Positions 25,501 to 35,939 of a DNA stretch of 64,000 nucleotides are shown one piece after another. The position numbers and the translations under genes were made by a program. The stretch is taken from the NCBI GenBank assembly GCA_031308135.1, contig JAHLJT010000631.1, positions 150,099,425 through 150,163,424 on the forward strand. The letters are read 5' to 3'. The notes beneath the pieces were generated by a model. That model did not search any database and was not told where the DNA came from. It worked only from the letters and a program-made list of their open reading frames with translations. This DNA comes from Acheta domesticus. Taxonomy: Eukaryota; Arthropoda; Insecta; Orthoptera; Gryllidae. Within the stretch, counting starts at the first letter, position 1, and every line of letters begins with the position of its first letter.

Positions 25501-25677
25501 CTTGAACATACGTTTTGCAGATAGAACCATTTTACCTTATCTGTATCTTAGAAACTAAGCTTCGTAGATCAATGTAACTTAGAGGTTATGTAAATTTCAT
25601 CGATACCATTACAAATATAACATAAAGTCATTTTTGGAAAAAATGTTAGATAGAACCTTTTTACTTTAAAGTCGCGA
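22575..25677 (-). mobile_element. Complete TIR DNA transposon (element T1), 3.1 kb
   Basis: The two ends are 30-bp inverted repeats with one mismatch: TCGCGACYTTAAAG, then TAAAAAGG, then TTCTATCT. They are flanked by an exact 10-bp target duplication, AATGCACAAA. Further copies of the AAAAAGGTTCTATCT motif lie inside each end (about 22,829 on the left; about 25,482, 25,514 and 25,650 on the right, inverted). These are likely transposase-binding subterminal repeats. The interior holds one decayed transposase-like gene on the minus strand. A 10-bp duplication is in the size range of Mutator-like elements, but the TIR and protein do not let me assign a superfamily with confidence. Confidence 0.9.
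23118..25372 (-). pseudogene. Spliced transposase-like gene of element T1 (decayed)
   Basis: Exon 1 (25,372-25,217) starts at MLGDSEIEDAVFEYS, is acidic and ends AAG|GTAAAC. A 300-bp intron ends TTCGTTAG, and exon 2 continues in frame with ERMYLVDSIRFKN. Next come NCGNICRHNC and VTPEEQERLFLSFYKLE, VCKKFYLNTLSISQRM, KSFPKTESHYCRPIT, CAIWTEIYTGHSGNDIANA, MWSNSCVPQNNNQMMSLAM, HLCIQEVHNVHYQIEKAL and YMLKWMPSLDQTYFIELLKK. I recall this order from a large multicopy family of uncharacterised arthropod proteins. At least four frameshifts break it (about 24,745, 24,610, 23,895 and an eight-A run at about 23,645). WSNSC and VVSFHLENM sit where I recall Asp in relatives, so catalytic acids may be lost. 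The intact TIRs around it argue that the family is a transposase. Confidence 0.8.
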
Positions 25678-25687
25678 AATGCACAAA
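25678..25687. repeat. Right target-site duplication of element T1
   Basis: AATGCACAAA, identical to 22,565-22,574. Confidence 0.9.
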
Positions 25688-26399
25688 CATGTACTCATAA
25701 CATAGGTATACACACATGTGGGTACTGTAGTAAAAGTGAGGTATAGATTGAAGGTTAGATCCTCATACGCTATTTAAAATGATTGAGGGAGAGTAAAAAT
25801 TGGTTATAAAAACAAATAGCTCGATTATAGAGTAGTTAAACTATTCTATAGGAAGATAAATGTACAATAAAAAAAGGTATTTATGTGTGTCACAGAGATT
25901 TGTTCACTTTTTAAGATTAAATACTTAGATAATAGGATTAAAATGAGAGGAAAAGGAAGAGTTAGTAACCTAGAATGATAATTTAGAGAAAAAGAGAAAG
26001 GAAACAAAAATAGCGGGCATTTTAGTGATGCGAAGAGTGAGAAAGAGGGAGAAAGAAAGGGAGAGAAAAGAAAAGAGGGAGAGAAAACGAAAGAGAGAGT
26101 GAAAAGGAAAAAGGGAGAGAAAAGGAAAAAGAGAAAGAGAAATATGTGAAAGGTTAGATGAGAAGTGTTAATTTGAAAAATGGGATAGAACGTTGAACGA
26201 TGAGGAAGATTGAAATAGGAATGAGAATCGTCACCATGTCAAACAGTACGGCATCCCTAGCCCTTAGTTTTAGCAAACGCAATACAGCTGGCAATGTCGT
26301 GGCAACACAGTAATACTGTACTGGTACGCAATAATACTGGCAATGTCGTTAAGTAATATTTTCATGAATCCAGTTAGGGACTTCTTTTTTAAACTTTTG
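25688..26399. repeat. AT-rich interval with polypurine tract (26,022-26,150)
   Basis: The core is a run of GAGAAAGAGGGAGA-type purine sequence of about 130 bp with few pyrimidines, capable of triplex formation. The remainder shows no gene. At 26,270-26,355 the motif CTGGCAATGTCGT occurs twice, probably in the 3' UTR of the adjacent LINE fragment. Confidence 0.7.
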
Positions 26400-27140
26400 A
26401 AAAGTACTGCTATTTTTTATAGTAGAGGGGAAAATTGTTCCAAGCACGGATGGCAGTGACAGTGAATGATTTGCTAAAAGTAGTGGTATTGTGATGCGGA
26501 ATACAAATAAGGCGTGACCCTCGGGTACGATGTAGCTTCATAATCTGAAATGGTTGTGATTGGGTGGAATGATGAGTACAGTTTAAAATCTTGTAGAGGA
26601 GGAGAAGGCAGAGAAGTAAACGCCTTTTATCAATGATAAGAATTTTAGAGTGCGTAAAAAGTTGAAATATGGTTGTATTTTTCAAGGTCAAAATAAGGCG
26701 AATACATGGATTTTGAGCTACTTGTAACTTGTGTGACTGTTTTAACTTTATGTCAGTCAAAAGGAAATCGCAGTCATCAAAGTGAGGCATAAGGAGTGAT
26801 TGTTCAAGGGTCTGACGAGTTTTTGTAGGTAAAAGAGTACGCATGCGTTTTCAAACATGCAGGGACCCGAATACTTTTTGACAGATTTTATCAATTTGAA
26901 CATTCCAGCTTAAAGTACTATCCATTTGCACACCTAATTTTTCTCACGTCATTACACCACGGTAGAGGAGTTCCATTTATGCAAATGTCAGGGAGAGCGG
27001 AAAGTGATAAATTTTTATGGAGTTTCTGGAGCCGATTACAAGACACTGAGATTTATTGGGGTTTAGCAGTATCCCCATTGATGATGACCAAGAGGAGAGA
27101 CTCTCAAGACTGGTGATTTTTTTGGTGTTTTCTTGATGAA
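26400..27140 (-). pseudogene. CR1/jockey-like RT fragment
   Basis: Minus-strand translation carries NPNKSQCLVIGS (about 27,050), the motif LGVQMDSTLSWNVQIDKI (about 26,910), LLPTKTRQTLEQSLLMPHFD and LQVAQNPCIRLIL, then FSKSFTVTAIRAWNNFPL near the stop at 26,410. This is the RT thumb and C-terminal segment of CR1/L2/jockey-type LINEs, which lack a C-terminal endonuclease. The 144-codon terminal part is open; upstream there is a stop after GSLHV and a frameshift near GTPLPWCNDV. The 5' part, including the RT catalytic core, is missing, as expected for a 5'-truncated LINE. Confidence 0.85.
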
Positions 27141-27399
27141 ACAATTAATGAAGCTAAAGATATAGTGTTGCAGACAATGTCCCACTGACTATGCGCCAGT
27201 CCACGACCGTCTCTAGAGATGGCCGTGGCCAGTCTCAAAACTTCTAAACGGTTCACGATATGGCAATGCAGTTTTCGCTCAACAATGTGGAATCACGAGT
27301 CAAGTAACACGCCACAGAGATAGAAATAGTAGCAATACGTGGTAAATAACCTGTTAGATATGCAGAGACTATTGAAATCTGCATCAAAGTAGTCATGAC

Positions 27400-28292
27400 T
27401 ATTAATGAACTTTCAGGGCGAGATTTATTTGAAAGGTACAAAAATTGTATCTTTTAAAATTATTGATACAGTAGTGACTCGGATGGACTACAGGTTTCAA
27501 GATTTCGAAAACTTTCATTTTATTGAATTTCTTGACGAAAAGCACTTTTTCACTTACAAAGCGTCCATTTGTTCAGAAAAGTTTTTTCCTAATAAAACAA
27601 TATACATTCCTTGACATTGAGCGGTCTCAAAATGAACTGACAAATGTATACATTAATAATGCAAAATACATGCCTGCAGTTGTTTTGTATTTGTAGTAGT
27701 ATTTGTTAGACAAATTGGTCTAGAAAATATATCAAGAGACGGTTCGGTTGATACAACTGAGTCTAACTGTTCCTTTATATAGTGCAGCATTATGTGAAGG
27801 GAATATGATTACATTAAAGAGTTAAGACATTCGTGAGAAATCCCACGGGAAATTAATTGTGCAGAAACGAAAGCTTTAAGGAACAAATTATCGACGATTT
27901 TGTTGAATAAAAAAACGTTGAATGTAGCTAATTTACAATAAATGTAAGATTAGATTTTCAGAATACCCAACTGCATGACTCTAGCTTCGCCACTCTATTT
28001 TAGGCGTCAGTCACTACCCTCGCTCATCAGCCAAGCTAAAATTCTCTAACTCTAATTCTTTTCGACAAATCTTTACCACTAACCCCTGTTGATAGCCTTA
28101 ACGTGTGCTGAAAGCGGCTTCTTACGTTCTCACAAAACTAGAACCGGCATCAAACTCCTGAAACGACACTGGGAAGGTTATCAGTTTCTCATACGTGTTT
28201 ATATATCTTAGAGTTTCTCACAAAATTGTGACGGTTCATCATTTGGGGGGGGGGTCATGACCCCCGTGACCCCCCCCTTGGATCCGCGCCTG
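27400..28292 (+). pseudogene. hAT (ZMYM1-like) transposase remnant with 3' terminus
   Basis: The open stretch from 27,405 reads IDTVVTRMDYRFQDFENFHF, resembling the region before the C-terminal dimerisation domain of ZMYM1-type hAT transposases. About 190 bp on, with stops, come YQETVRLIQLSLTVPLYSAA and EGNMITLK, matching the hATC pattern (LTIPVTSA...RSFSTLK). The terminus GGATCCGCGCCTG at 28,280-28,292 is the reverse complement of a CAGGCGCGGATCC-type hAT end and is preceded by an unusual G-run/C-run palindrome. The 5' half and left TIR are not recognisable. It ends exactly where the RTE endonuclease fragment begins, so it probably inserted into that LINE. Confidence 0.65.
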
Positions 28293-29900
28293 GATCTTCG
28301 TCACATTTTGTAGCGAGCCACTCATTATAGGCTATTTTCTTCTTATCTACTAACTCCTCTACAGTTTCATTCCACCACATTTCTTTTTTCTTACTCCATA
28401 CATGGTGTTATTCTCTTTCCCCTAATGCCTCAAAGGCAGATTCGTGTATCTTCTTCTTAACTGCATCATACATTTTAGTAGCAGAATTATCTGCATCGTC
28501 ACACAGTTTTGTGGCCAATCTCATTTTATAAAGAAAACAAGTAGATTCATCTTGAAGTTTTTGCAAATTATAATTTATTTTTAAAATATTATTACCATCT
28601 TCAATTTTATAAGTATTTTTTATAAGAAAATTCTGGACACCAGTCTACACTCAGGGCCTCTCAATACTCTTACGTCTTTTATCTATAATTTTGATTTTTG
28701 TCTTAATATAATATAATCAATTGTAGATCTTAAATTCCGAGTTAGTTATATTCAGGTATTCTGATGTATCTGTTTATACTTGAACGAACCACTCATTATT
28801 CTCAGAGTATTCTGTTGGCAAAATTCTATCAACCTCTCTCCATTATTATTTGATGTATTTTCCCCATGCTGCCCTAGGATAGGATCGGCAATTCTCCGTC
28901 CAGTGCAAGCATTTAAATCACCAACTAATAAAAGTTCATTTCGGTCACTTACTTTCTCCAGTCAATTCTATATAAAATACTGCAACTATATAGTTGTATA
29001 GTCAATAGAATTGACTATATAGTCAATTCTATATAAAATAAGCAACAATAATAGTCATTACATGACTTTTAATCTCCATTTGCCCTTGTAATTAATTTGT
29101 TCCCAGCTGGTGATATTGTTTTTATATTTATTTTTGATAGCTATAGAAACCCCACTTCGAGCTCTCTCTTCCTTAATATATATACTCCTCCACTATAAAC
29201 GTGGATGTACCCATTCTTTTCTTCCGTACCCCTTCCTTTCTTCTTAGTTTCTGTGAATCCTACTATGTCCATAACATACTTTTTGATTTCTCTAAATACC
29301 TCCTCAGTTTTCGTGGCAATTCCCTAAATGTTCCATGTTCCGATATTCAAAGTCCATTTCCGCGCGTGTTTCCGTCTTGATGATCCATCCTGATCCGAGG
29401 CTTTTCTGGGAAGTTTTGCAGTTTGTTTCTTTTTTTAAGGGTGACGGAGTGCAGGCCCGACGCCTCAACCCCCAACCTGTAGGACAAGAGATTTTCTTTT
29501 TGGGGTTACTTTCCCCTAGACAGGTTGGCTTCCCTCTTGCCTATAGAGTCCTGTCCACCCTACTTCCATAAGAAATAGGAAAAAAAAAGATTCGAAGAAG
29601 AAGAAAAGACCGAGTATACAAGAAAAGTAGAAGAAGCGAAATGAATGACTCCCTAGCCCTCGCAACCTAATAGCATCGGGGTCGAAGAACACAAGGGGTC
29701 AAGAGAGACCAAATAGGAAAGTTAAAGAAGTATGGCGCAAGTAAGTGGAAGCAATGCCACACTAGTGACCCTCTTCCTTTATCCGGTCTTGGGACCGGCG
29801 GTGCGTGCTGCCGCCGCACTGCTCGCCCCACCCACCCCCCTATAGCCGCAGGTGCGACGAACAGCCCAGCATCAGCAATAGACACAGGTGGAGTTGGAAT
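28293..29900 (-). pseudogene. RTE-like LINE, endonuclease half
   Basis: On the minus strand, a 5' region with the GC-rich block at 29,750-29,870 leads into RRKHARKWTLNIGTWNI (about 29,365), the start of an APE endonuclease. This continues MDIVGFTETKKKGRGTEEKN and ELLLVGDLNACTGRR (about 28,935) with RLIEFCQQNTLRIM. The linker EMWWNETVEELVDKKKIAYN sits at about 28,350. Asn in LNIGTWN, Glu in GFTETK and Asp/Asn in GDLNA are the expected catalytic residues. Stops and frameshifts are numerous. The RT half is absent because the sequence stops at 28,293, the hAT end. Confidence 0.85.
28983..29040. repeat. Compound palindrome and local duplication
   Basis: Within the LINE endonuclease remnant, a 14-bp palindrome (28,983-28,996, CAACTATATAGTTG) is followed by a perfect 24-bp palindrome (29,007-29,030, half-site AGAATTGACTAT). 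A 20-bp direct copy of GTCAATTCTATATAAAATA flanks them (28,963 and 29,022). Confidence 0.85.
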
Positions 29901-32350
29901 AATAGTATCTTTCCTAAAATATGGAAAACAGCAACTGAAACCAACTGCCAGTACTGAAACCTGGCAGAGACCAATCGAAAACTGACAATTCCAGACCTAT
30001 TTCATTAATATGTAAGATGTGAAAAATTTTGGGAAAAATTGTGAACAAAAGAATTAGATGGTTTATGGATAATCAAAAAATTATTAATGACAATCGATTC
30101 GGTTTTCGTCCTGGCAATTCCACACATACCCATCTTCTCAATACCAAAATCTATATCCAAGAGGCATTTATTAAGAAGCAACATGTGATTGTTGTCAACC
30201 TCGATTTCGAAAAAGCCTACGACATGGTCTGATTACATCGCATCTTGTATAAACTTCAAGAAATAGGAATCAGAGGAAATATGTTAGAATTTCACAAAAA
30301 TGTTGCACTTGATCGTAGAATACAGGTGAGAGTTAATAACCACCTATCTGATATAAGGAAACCAGAAAACGGCGTTCCTCAAGGATTCGTCTTAAGTGTT
30401 ACATTATTCCTTCTGGACATTAATGATGCAGATCAAGATATAAAAGCATCAACAATAGTTAAGAAATATGCCGATGATATAATTGTCCTCTGTAAAGGGA
30501 AAAACTTAACTACCACTGTACAAGATGCTGTACAAGAAGCTTTAAATAAATTTTACTCCTGGTCCCTTAAGTCTGGTTTTAAGTTTTCAGCCAAAAAAAC
30601 CTAATGCATATTTTTCTCCAAGCGCAACCTAAACACAACTCCCCATCAATACTTGGATTAATTTCCGATTTTAAAATGACATGGAAGAACCTTATCCTAA
30701 ATCTGGTCAACGACTGCAAGAAGAGACTAAATATTCTTAAATGTATAGCTCACAACAACTGGGGAGCTGACAGAAAACAGCTTTTTACTAACGTACAAAT
30801 CAATTATTAGAAGCAAAATTGATTATGGATCACTGATATATAATTCAGCCAAACCAAATGTATTAAAGACACTTGAAACAATTCATAACCAAGCCATGAG
30901 AATATGTACAGGTTGTTTCCATACACTTCCTATTGGAAGCATCCTAATAGAGGCTCAAGAACCATCACTAAATTTCCGAAGACCCCTGCTGAGCATTAGC
31001 TATGCAATTAAAGTTACCCCTTCATTTAATCCTATTATATATAATGATGAATTTCCCCCATTGCAAACTGTACATCAAGATTACCCTCATCACAAACCAT
31101 TCTACTCTAGAGTTAAAAATTTACTAAATGAATTCAATATTCAATACAACCATATTGAGAAACGAAGAATTCTTGCTGTGTGACCTTGGACTATACCAAA
31201 CACTAAAATCGACTTGACCTTAACCAAATATCAAAAGAGAAACCTATCAACTGACAAATGTCTAAACAAGTCTTGGAATTATATTGATGCAAACTACTCC
31301 AACTGTTCTGTAATCTCCATTCATGGTAGTTTCAATGAAACCGGAAAAATAGACATAGTATGCATGCCTGATAACACAATAAAGTTCCAACTTAAGCCAG
31401 CCAGCTATACCAGCCATAAAACTACAAAGTCCTATGCCTTAATGTCAGCACTTAAATTCATCCCCAAGCTTCACTCTCCTAATGTCATTCTGCTCACAAG
31501 CTCAGTATCATCAATCAACTGGAGCAAGAGTACTAAAACAGAAATAAGCCTCGTTATTATAGAAGAATATCTTCAAATCATCAAGGTAGGAATAAATTAG
31601 GTTCTAGTATGGATCCCTTCTCAAATTGAACCGGTTTCAGTACCAGAGGCGCCAGTAAAAGTAATACATTAATTGATCTTCAAATGTCAACAAATGTACA
31701 GTTATGTCAACAAATGTCAACAATTATCATGTACAGTTGAAGATATTTTAAAACTTGCTGGGGAAAAAGTGAAAAATTAATGGAGTCATGAATGGACAAA
31801 TTATAAAGCCAGCTATCTACATAAACCTGTAAACAGTTTTTATGCACTACGCACCGACACAGGGACAGAAAATTCCGACGCAGGGAGCAAGTAGTCCTTT
31901 CAAGAATACGAACAGGACATTGTTAATTAAGCCATCTATATTTGATCCAAAAATCCCCTCCCCCTCATATGATATATGCAATACACCTTTAAACCTTGAT
32001 AACATTTTCAAAGTATGTTCCAAGTATAACAATCAAAGAGTATGAAATGGATTTAACCACCAATCAATACTGCATTCTGAAGAAGACCTAGAAAAAATAA
32101 TAAAATTTTGTTTAGCCATTTACATATTTATGGACATTTAAAGCCAATGGATTCATGTAAATTGAAACTGTTGTCCCTGAATTATTATTACTATTGTAAG
32201 ATAATTGGAAATGTAATTGTTATAAATTTCTACTGTTGCATTGTAACGGTAACTGCATTATAATTATATTTTAACTGTTTTATAACTGTAACAGGAAGTC
32301 GCTAATAACCGCGATGTTGATGCGACTAAAATAAAAATAATTTTAAAAAA
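29890..32350 (+). pseudogene. RNase H-bearing LINE (I/jockey-type), 5'-truncated
   Basis: The + strand encodes an RT in pieces: IWKTATET (29,920), NRFGFRPGNSTHTHLL (30,090), motif A NLDFEKAYDMV (30,200, then a stop), motif B NGVPQGFVLSVTLFL (30,370) and motif C KYADDIIVLCKGK (30,465). The thumb RSKIDYGSLIYNSAKPN (30,815) follows with NQAMRICTGCF. A degenerate RNase H (HGSFNETGK at 31,320; VILLTSSVSSINW at 31,490; VLVWIPSQIEP at 31,601) and a cysteine segment (YDICNTPLNLDNIFKVC, 31,960) come next. The 3' end carries GATGCGACTAAAATAAAAATAA. Stops at several points make it non-functional. The YADD core is still present, so it is younger than many neighbours. Confidence 0.9.
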
Positions 32351-32943
32351 TGCACTCATTAAGGTGCCATAGGTCCGAATTTCACTGTTAAATTTAAATT
32401 TTCGAAATTTGCAAAAGTATGATTTCTTAATCTTCCTAAAACTACAAATTTAAATATAGATTTTTCCTTCGAGTAAAATTTGTTCTCCATAGTGTATTTT
32501 TTCATTAAGGACATGTACATTTTTTGAAATTTTAGTACTATGACATAAACATCTGTTTGCTCTATTTTTTCTTCAAAAATACAAAAATTTAATTCTTTGA
32601 TTTGTTTCTCACGTCGTTAATATTTACATTATCGACGATTTGTTCACATTATTATATTTATAAGTACGTGTGCTTTGATAATGTGAAGAAAAGTTTCTCA
32701 AAAACTCAACCGCTTTCTGTGAAAACAGACTCAAAATTCCGTCTTTTCAGAAACGCTAAAACGCCATTTTCTCATAAATGGCTCCAAATTTTTTCTTCAA
32801 ACTTTTCGAACGGATAATGCTAATGGCACTCTTTAATATGACGCATAGTTAATTTTGCAGTATTTTTTTGATTTTGCAAAAATTATACAAATGTAATTTT
32901 TTTGAAAGAGCTTTCGCACCTTTCATAGTACACATTACCAGCA
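32351..32943 (-). repeat. Repeat family A, left part of a split copy
   Basis: Reads as the reverse of the 20.9-22.5 kb-type interior (for example TAGTACACATTACCAGCAA at 32,927 corresponds to the forward TTGCTGGTAATGTGCACA at about 21,284). It is interrupted at 32,944 by the palindrome and TIR element; the remainder resumes at about 34,260. Confidence 0.75.
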
Positions 32944-33015
32944 ACTTGAAAACACAAGTATTTGTAAGTGTATTTGTACTCACAAATACACTTACAAATA
33001 CTTGTGTTTTCAAGT
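32944..33015. repeat. Perfect 34-bp inverted repeat with 4-bp loop
   Basis: The arm 32,944-32,977 (ACTTGAAAACACAAG...) is repeated exactly in inverted orientation at 32,982-33,015, with loop ACTC. It abuts the left end of a TIR element at 33,020. Perfect identity in an otherwise decayed neighbourhood suggests a recent event. Confidence 0.97.
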
Positions 33016-33019
33016 AAGA

Positions 33020-34248
33020 AAATACTATAAAGACAATACAGGACACTTCACGATATATCGAGAAACATCCATCTGGGGGCAGAAGTTGGTAAAAACTCAT
33101 ACACCCTAACCTCAGTGCTCTGTTGGTGTTTTTGTCTGCTTGATTTATTTTCATTTGATTGTCTTTCTGGTCGATTTATGGAAAACATATTTTACAATAG
33201 TGTTCTTTACATCATTCTACGTATGGCAGGAAACAGTTCTGTAGTTTTTGGCTTTATTATAAAATACAGCAGAACTCGCGTTCGTTCTTCACACTTCCTC
33301 GTGATAAAGAAGGTAAAAATTGAAAGAATCTTGAACATGAATGAAGCTAATTTAATACTATTTGACTTCTCTTTGTAATAAAATGGATTAGAAACTATAA
33401 CATAATTTAATTGGGAGACTACTTGCACATTGCCATTCCCAATGCCATGTGTAACGAACATTGCAGAAATGGATAATACTGAAGATATTCCTACAAGTTT
33501 AGTACAGGAAAATGCTGAGTCCTATGTATGTGGCTGGTTGTGTAGTACCGTGCCTTATGATGATTGTAGAAATGCTTAACAGAATTTGGATGAAAAGTAT
33601 AAATTAAGAAAATCGCATATTCTGATTAAACAGTATGTAAATGCCACGCTTTTCTACCCAAATGAATTCGCTATTACTTTTCTAAGACTGAATATGTTTT
33701 CAATAAACACTTTTTAAATTGTTTACGTCAAAGTAAACTTGACGTAAAAAGAAACAATTAATGCAAATCATTAATATTCACTTGCAGAATATTTTATGTA
33801 AGGGGTGTAATAATCTGTATGAAAGCAGAGGTATCAATGTATTGGTACAGTGCTTTTTAAAGGAAGTAAGTGGAAAAAAGGTCAAATGTATCAGTGGAAG
33901 TGTTATGGCAAGAAAAATCTTACATTTGTAAGAACTTTATTCGTGAAAATAATGTTCATTATAAGTTCATTAAATTTTCAATGTTCTCATGTCCATTATA
34001 ACACATTGTACATCATAATTTTCCGTAATTGGAGCCCTTCAATATAATTAAATCACAGTGAGAGTAGGTAAAAATAATTATTACGTTAGGTAGATTTAAA
34101 AACATTTGTTTCTTCCGTAAGAATCACATTGACATTTCTATTTGGCGCTACATTACCAGGTTCTGACACTATGATCGCTAGTGAGAACATGTTTCCATCG
34201 GTTGCGTGGAAGAACGGGGAACTGTCCTGTATTGTCTTTATAGTATTT
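33020..34248 (+). mobile_element. 1.23-kb TIR element with transposase shred
   Basis: Exact 26-bp terminal inverted repeats (AAATACTATAAAG...AGGACA) lie at 33,020-33,045 and 34,223-34,248. The interior + strand contains SYVCGWLCSTVPYDDCRNA (33,518) then HILIKQYVNATLFYPNEF with stops. This resembles the YVCGYL...C..C motif near the C-terminus of THAP/P-like transposases, though I would not press that assignment. It interrupts a family A copy, so it is younger than that repeat. GTAAGA occurs on both sides, but not immediately adjacent on the right, so the target duplication is unresolved. Confidence 0.75.
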
Positions 34249-34259
34249 GGTGTAAGAGC

Positions 34260-34645
34260 TTCAAGTGACTTTAAATGAATGAAGTGTTTCGAAAACTCAA
34301 AAATTTTCTATGAAAAAGAGCTTTATATTTCGCATTTTTAGTAGCGTTAAAAAGCCATTATTTTTAAAAAGGTCTCCAAATACTTCCAAAGGCAATTGCT
34401 GTTTAGGACGAGGTTTTACTGTTCTTTAATATTCTAAAATTAATATTTTCCTTCTACCATATGAAGTCGAAAAATTATGAAAATCTAAAAAAAATGTACT
34501 TTGGGCCGTAATAGATGGCAGCTGGCACGAGTATGTGGCAATTTCGAATAGCTAGCCCAGACCCAAGGAAATGCAAAACTACAGGATACGGGAAATACAA
34601 TACGGGAAAATCTGTGCCATTGCAGCACAATCTGCAGCACTAGTT
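34260..34645 (-). repeat. Repeat family A, right part of a split copy
   Basis: Reverse-orientation family A sequence ending in CTGTGCCATTGCAGCAC...CACTAGTTTT, the reverse complement of the ACTAGTGGTGCTACAGAATG boundary seen at 20,908. Confidence 0.75.
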
Positions 34646-34925
34646 TTACATGCCATTGTTTTTTATGGGCTCAGTGTATACTGAGTGATTGTTAATTTTG
34701 TTGGTGTATATACTTTGCAGGTAGGTAGTATTTGGGATAGAAATATCAATCAGCCCGTCGTGTCTTTCTCTCTTGTTAAACAAAACCAGATCTTCTCTAT
34801 TGTTCACTACTGTCCAATCTGTTACAAAAAGTAGTTGCATCCCAAAAATGATCGCCATTCTCCGTTTTCCAGCACATTTACAGGTTGGGACTTAAAATAT
34901 AGCACTTAAGTCACTTTACATTTCT
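34646..34925 (-). pseudogene. Restriction-like endonuclease fragment of another LINE
   Basis: The minus frame 34,858-34,646 encodes VTDWTVVNNREDLVLFNKRE, GLIDISIPNTTYLQSIY and TNKINNHSVYTEP. The spacing of R/N-x-(P/E)D...(I)D...K resembles the C-terminal PD-(D/E)xK endonuclease-like module of some insect LINE polyproteins (TDRTV..NRPDIVL..K...LIDIAIPN). PD has become ED here. It does not align with the corresponding module at 38.5 kb, so it comes from a second RLE-type family. Confidence 0.6.
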
Positions 34926-35939
34926 GAGCCAACACTAGCCTTGCAAAACTCAATAAGTCTAGGACCTAGCCTTGCAAAACTCAATAAGTACAGATCTCCA
35001 AGGTCTTCAAAATCCAATCGTGTTGTACACTATCAAAGGCTTTTTGGGAGTCAATGCAAGCCATGCTCAAATTATGTTTTCATTTCTTTACACCATTCAA
35101 GATGACTTTATTGAGTACCACGATTTCCTTACAGCTATAAAAACCTCTACGACATCCTTCTTGTTCAGATGGCACTCTTCTCTAGATTTCTGTTCAGCTA
35201 TGGCTGAAGTTATAACTTTGTACAGTACTGGCAGACAAGTGATTGGCCTGTAGTTCCTCGCCAAAGAGGTGTCTCCCGCTTTGGGTAGCAGATACGTGAT
35301 GCCGCGTGTGAGCCATTCCGGGATTTCCTTTGGGTTTTCAAAAATTGTATTAACAGCCTTTGCTAGATGAGAATGTATTGCTGTTAATTTCTTAATCCAA
35401 TAAATATGGATCTTATCAATCCACGGCGAATTCCAGTTTCCCATGTTCTTAATTGTTTGGAAGAAGTCCTCTTCCGAGAATTCGTGAACATCTTCCACTG
35501 TTTCCACACGTTCTTTGGCAGCATCAACTTCAGATTGAAGCCAAGGTGCGTCTTTGTTGTAGGATCTGCTGTCTTCCCAGATTGCTGCTCAAAATGTCTC
35601 GACATCATCTTTTGAAGAAGTGACAGCATTGTCATTCGGTTTCTGATTCAGATTGCGATAGAATCTCTTAGCGTTTGTTTCAAACAACTGATTCTTCACG
35701 AGGAAATCGATTCTAGGTGTGTAACGTCTAATTTGTTGAGCCCATGCTTGAATTTTCTCTTTTAGCTTCTCAACTACCATTAGCCTGCGGGTGTCATTTT
35801 CAATTTGGTATTTGTGTTCAATATTGAATATTTTTCGTTGAACTTTAAGGGGTGTGCGTTGATTTAGAAGATGCCTCAGAGTGATATTTCGCGCCGGGTG
35901 TCGGCTATCCGTTTCATAATTCTTTTCGTCCATGGGGGT

